This document shows, one piece after another, positions 61,493 to 64,000 of a DNA stretch of 64,000 nucleotides. Source of the stretch: an uncultured Odoribacter sp. (GTDB lineage: Bacteria > Bacteroidota > Bacteroidia > Bacteroidales > Marinifilaceae). The DNA is taken from the NCBI GenBank assembly GCA_900541415.1, contig UQJP01000022.1, forward strand, positions 1 to 64,000, written 5' to 3'. Position 1 is the first letter of the stretch; each line of letters opens with the position of its first letter. The notes below the pieces were generated by a model, which was not told the DNA's origin, did no database searches, and saw only the letters and a list, made by a program, of their open reading frames with translations. The position numbers and the translations under genes were made by a program.

Positions 61493-63253
61493 ATGCGCTT
61501 ATCATACAAAAAGAAATTATTCCTATATTTCCTGTTTGTATTCACGATTTTCACGGTTATCATCATTGCCGTGCAACAGAACAGGGAAAAAATGTATAAA
61601 ACGGAAAATTTCCGGACAGGACTCAATTCCTACACCGAAATTCTCGCCCGTTATATACAGAAAAACAAATTATTAGCCGATGGTGCAATGGATTCTATCG
61701 CAAATATCCTTCCCTTGTTCCCGGAAAACTTGCGAATCACGATTATCAGTCCGGAAGGGAACGTGTTATACGACAATGATGCCGGAAACAAAGAAAACAT
61801 AGGGAATCACCTGGACCGTCCCGAAATATCGGGGGCACGCTACAAAAAGTCGGGCTCAAATCTCCGGGTTTCCGCCACCACCGGAATAGAATATTACTAT
61901 TACGCCCGGAATTTCGACGACTATTTTATCCGGGTGGCAGAGCCATACAGCCTCAGCCTTGAACACATCCTGAAAGCCGACGATATATTTACCTATTTCA
62001 TCCTGCTGCTATTTTTCACAGCCTTGATGTCCATTCTGTACCTGGCAGATCGATTCGGTAAGGCGATCACAGGACTGAGCGAATTTATCCAATCGGCAGA
62101 AAACAATGAGCCGGAATTCGATAAAATCCACTTCCCTGAAACAGAATTAGGCGAAATCGGTAACAAGATTGTGGCAAACTACAAACAATTGGCCGAAAGC
62201 AAGGGACAACTGGCTTCGGAAAAAGACAAGCTCATCCGCCACTTCCATTATTCCGATGAAGGGATCGCTATCTTCTCCGCAGACCATCAGAAAATTTATG
62301 CCAATACTCATTTTATCCAGTATCTCAACACGATACTCGATGAGCCGACTTTTGAAGCAGGTAAACTTTTCAATGCTCCTGAATTTAAAACTTTAAAAAA
62401 TTTCCTGCACCACAACACTCCGGTGAATCCCCAGGCGAATGTGCTACCGATTTATCAGGGAAAAATCATTAAAAATGGGCAACATTATGCTATAAAACTA
62501 TTGATATTCAACGACAACAGTTATGAAATCACGTTAAATAACATTTCCGGTTCAGAAAAAAACCGACTTTTAAAACAGGAAATGACAAACAACATCGCCC
62601 ACGAGCTGAAAACTCCGGTCAGCAGTATACGGGGGTATGTGGAAACTTTACTGGAACAGCAAAACATCGATCCTGCCAAACAAAAATTCTTCTTAGAAAG
62701 AACTTATACCCAAGTGTTGAGATTGTCAGACCTGATCCGGGATGTTGCCCTCATCACCAAAACCGAGGAAGCCGCCGACTTGTTCAATAAAGAAACGATT
62801 AACATTCACGACACAATACAGGAAGTGGTTTCCGACCTTGAAACTCCGCTACATAATGCCCGCATCGATGTGAAAAATCAGGTAAACGATACCGTGGAGA
62901 TAGAAGGCAACCACACTCTGCTCTACTCCATTTTCCGCAACCTGATCGACAACACCATAAACTACGCCGGAGAAAACCTATCGGTTGTTCTCGATTGCTA
63001 TGCGGAAGACAACGAATTTTATTACTTCTCTTATTACGACACCGGGACAGGAGTAGATGAAGCCTTTTTAAACAGGATATTCGACCGTTTTTTCAGAATC
63101 AGCGAAGGCCGGAGCCGGAAAACAGGCGGATCGGGTTTAGGACTTTCCATTGTAAAAAATGCAGTCCTGTTCCACAAAGGGCAAATATCCGCCAAAAATA
63201 GAAAAGAAGGAGGTCTGGAGTTTATCTTTTCATTACGTAAAAAACTCTTTTGA
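61493..63253 (+). CDS. phoR: Phosphate regulon sensor histidine kinase (PhoR-like)
   Basis: The 586-residue kinase has two membrane segments (about residues 8-28 and 163-185) around a periplasmic domain of about 130 residues, then a HAMP-like linker, a PAS-like region, the H-box NNIAHELKTPVSSIRGYVET (His370) and the ATPase domain (NLIDNTINYAG, DTGTGV, GGSGLGLSIVKN). The periplasmic domain is larger than in E. coli PhoR, which has almost none; direct periplasmic sensing is possible. It ends the pst operon before a strong terminator. Confidence 0.92.
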   Translation: MRLSYKKKLFLYFLFVFTIFTVIIIAVQQNREKMYKTENFRTGLNSYTEILARYIQKNKLLADGAMDSIANILPLFPENLRITIISPEGNVLYDNDAGNKENIGNHLDRPEISGARYKKSGSNLRVSATTGIEYYYYARNFDDYFIRVAEPYSLSLEHILKADDIFTYFILLLFFTALMSILYLADRFGKAITGLSEFIQSAENNEPEFDKIHFPETELGEIGNKIVANYKQLAESKGQLASEKDKLIRHFHYSDEGIAIFSADHQKIYANTHFIQYLNTILDEPTFEAGKLFNAPEFKTLKNFLHHNTPVNPQANVLPIYQGKIIKNGQHYAIKLLIFNDNSYEITLNNISGSEKNRLLKQEMTNNIAHELKTPVSSIRGYVETLLEQQNIDPAKQKFFLERTYTQVLRLSDLIRDVALITKTEEAADLFNKETINIHDTIQEVVSDLETPLHNARIDVKNQVNDTVEIEGNHTLLYSIFRNLIDNTINYAGENLSVVLDCYAEDNEFYYFSYYDTGTGVDEAFLNRIFDRFFRISEGRSRKTGGSGLGLSIVKNAVLFHKGQISAKNRKEGGLEFIFSLRKKLF

Positions 63254-63271
63254 TCGTATACCCCAACCTTT

Positions 63272-63316
63272 AAAAGTGGTCTTTTCACCATAAAATTCTG
63301 TGAAAAGACCACTTTT
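63272..63316 (+). terminator. Terminator of the pst-pho operon
   Basis: A perfect 17-bp stem (63272-63288 with 63300-63316), 11-nt loop and a following T-rich tract lie 19 nt past the phoR stop. Confidence 0.92.
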
Positions 63317-63416
63317 CTTTTATTTTTTCCAATAAAATCTAATTTTTCTATCCCTTTCACGCAACCACCTTTACCCCTGCTGCATCTTTTAAACGAAACA
63401 ACAAAACAATAAACAT

Positions 63417-64000
63417 ATGGAAAAAACAATTCTAAGATTAACAGGTATCTTATTGTGCATACTTCTTTTTTCTGCCTGTAAGGACGACTATGAAGATCAC
63501 TACCAGGGATACGGCATGGTGAACATATTGGGAGAAAGCAACTACCAAATTAAAATGGACGACGGTTACGTCCTTCATCCCAAAGAAGCCCCGTTTCCTT
63601 CCTCCGAACTAACGGACAGCATGCGCCTGAGCCTTGAATACAGCATCATCGAAATACAAGATTCAAGCGTAGACGTTAAAATCCTACGGGCCATGGAAAT
63701 CCTGACAAAACCCGTCATTGCCTACGACACCACCACTCTCGACAGCATCGGCAACGATCCGATCAAAATTTCCGGTTATTGGATAGCCCACGGTTTCCTG
63801 AACTTTGAATTTGTCTACGCCGGAGGTTACCCCGTGGTAAACGTTAAACACATGGTAAACCTACTCCAACACACAGACAATACCGAAGGGTTGCTATTCG
63901 AATTCCGCCACAACGCTTTCGGAGATAAACGGGAACAACTTTATTCAGGGGTGGTATCCTTCCCGATCGATCATCTTTTGGACAACATGCCCAAACCCGT
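63417..64000 (+). CDS. NigD-like lipoprotein (3' end cut by window edge)
   Basis: The frame opens at ATG 63417 with a lipoprotein signal (LTGILLCILLFSAC) and runs to the window end, giving 194 residues. The pattern matches NigD-like proteins of Bacteroidales: an OB-like N-terminal part (IKMDDGYVLHPKEAP) and a C-terminal part with ILTKPVIAYD, SIGNDPIKISGYWI and LEFRHNAF-like FEFRHNAFGDK. NigD proteins are surface or periplasmic lipoproteins of unknown role. Only about 40 residues should be missing. Confidence 0.85.
   Translation, partial: MEKTILRLTGILLCILLFSACKDDYEDHYQGYGMVNILGESNYQIKMDDGYVLHPKEAPFPSSELTDSMRLSLEYSIIEIQDSSVDVKILRAMEILTKPVIAYDTTTLDSIGNDPIKISGYWIAHGFLNFEFVYAGGYPVVNVKHMVNLLQHTDNTEGLLFEFRHNAFGDKREQLYSGVVSFPIDHLLDNMPKP

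Overview
The window reads as a chromosomal segment of an anaerobic Bacteroidota species, most likely order Bacteroidales and possibly an Odoribacter/Butyricimonas-type gut organism (the genus is a guess). Reasons: several promoters match the Bacteroidota form (TTTG about 19-20 nt upstream of TAnnTTTG), Shine-Dalgarno sites are mostly absent, and typical families occur (DUF1015-serA-serC, NigD-like lipoprotein, DUF4422 glycosyltransferase, DUF5009-type acyltransferases). I saw no insertion sequence, prophage, CRISPR array, tRNA or rRNA. Genes run off both edges.

Left part (1-20 kb): a secreted metallophosphoesterase/PQQ-propeller protein (cut by the left edge); serine synthesis serC-serA-DUF1015; gcvT; a lone STAS protein; argF; a cell-division/housekeeping run (FtsB-like, ruvX, def); comEC with an odd start; trkA-trkH potassium uptake; MgtC-like protein; tsaC-like gene and transaldolase-like fsa; two unrecognised small genes.

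Middle (19-32 kb): an AraC regulator divergent from a TolC-HlyD-MFS efflux operon; a lone HsdR_N-type nuclease domain; an acyltransferase plus a large secreted toroid-like protein; and a surface-polysaccharide operon (wzx-like flippase, glf, DUF4422 transferase).

The most interesting block is 32.2-40.4 kb. A SAM-I (S-box) riboswitch is followed by a 34-codon leader ORF with Met codons clustered at its end, then the COG1900 homocysteine-biosynthesis protein, a NIL-domain/2[4Fe-4S] ferredoxin, a UPF0280 (COG2122, ApbE-like) protein, metH, metF and a TauE/SafE exporter. Together these encode sulfide plus aspartate semialdehyde to homocysteine to methionine without O-acylhomoserine. The sequence just before the leader start codon is complementary to leader codons 26-28, which suggests that leader translation is part of the control.

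Right part (40-64 kb): mgsA; a heavy-metal RND efflux operon with a His-rich adaptor; HAD and PaaI enzymes; an ABC transporter operon ending in a GntR/YtrA-type regulator, with a perfect palindromic operator at its promoter; HIT, greA and ttcA; a second DUF5009-type acyltransferase; then a full phosphate regulon (porin, pstSCAB, phoU, phoB, phoR) with clear 11-bp-phased Pho boxes before the porin and pstS; finally a partial NigD-like lipoprotein gene.
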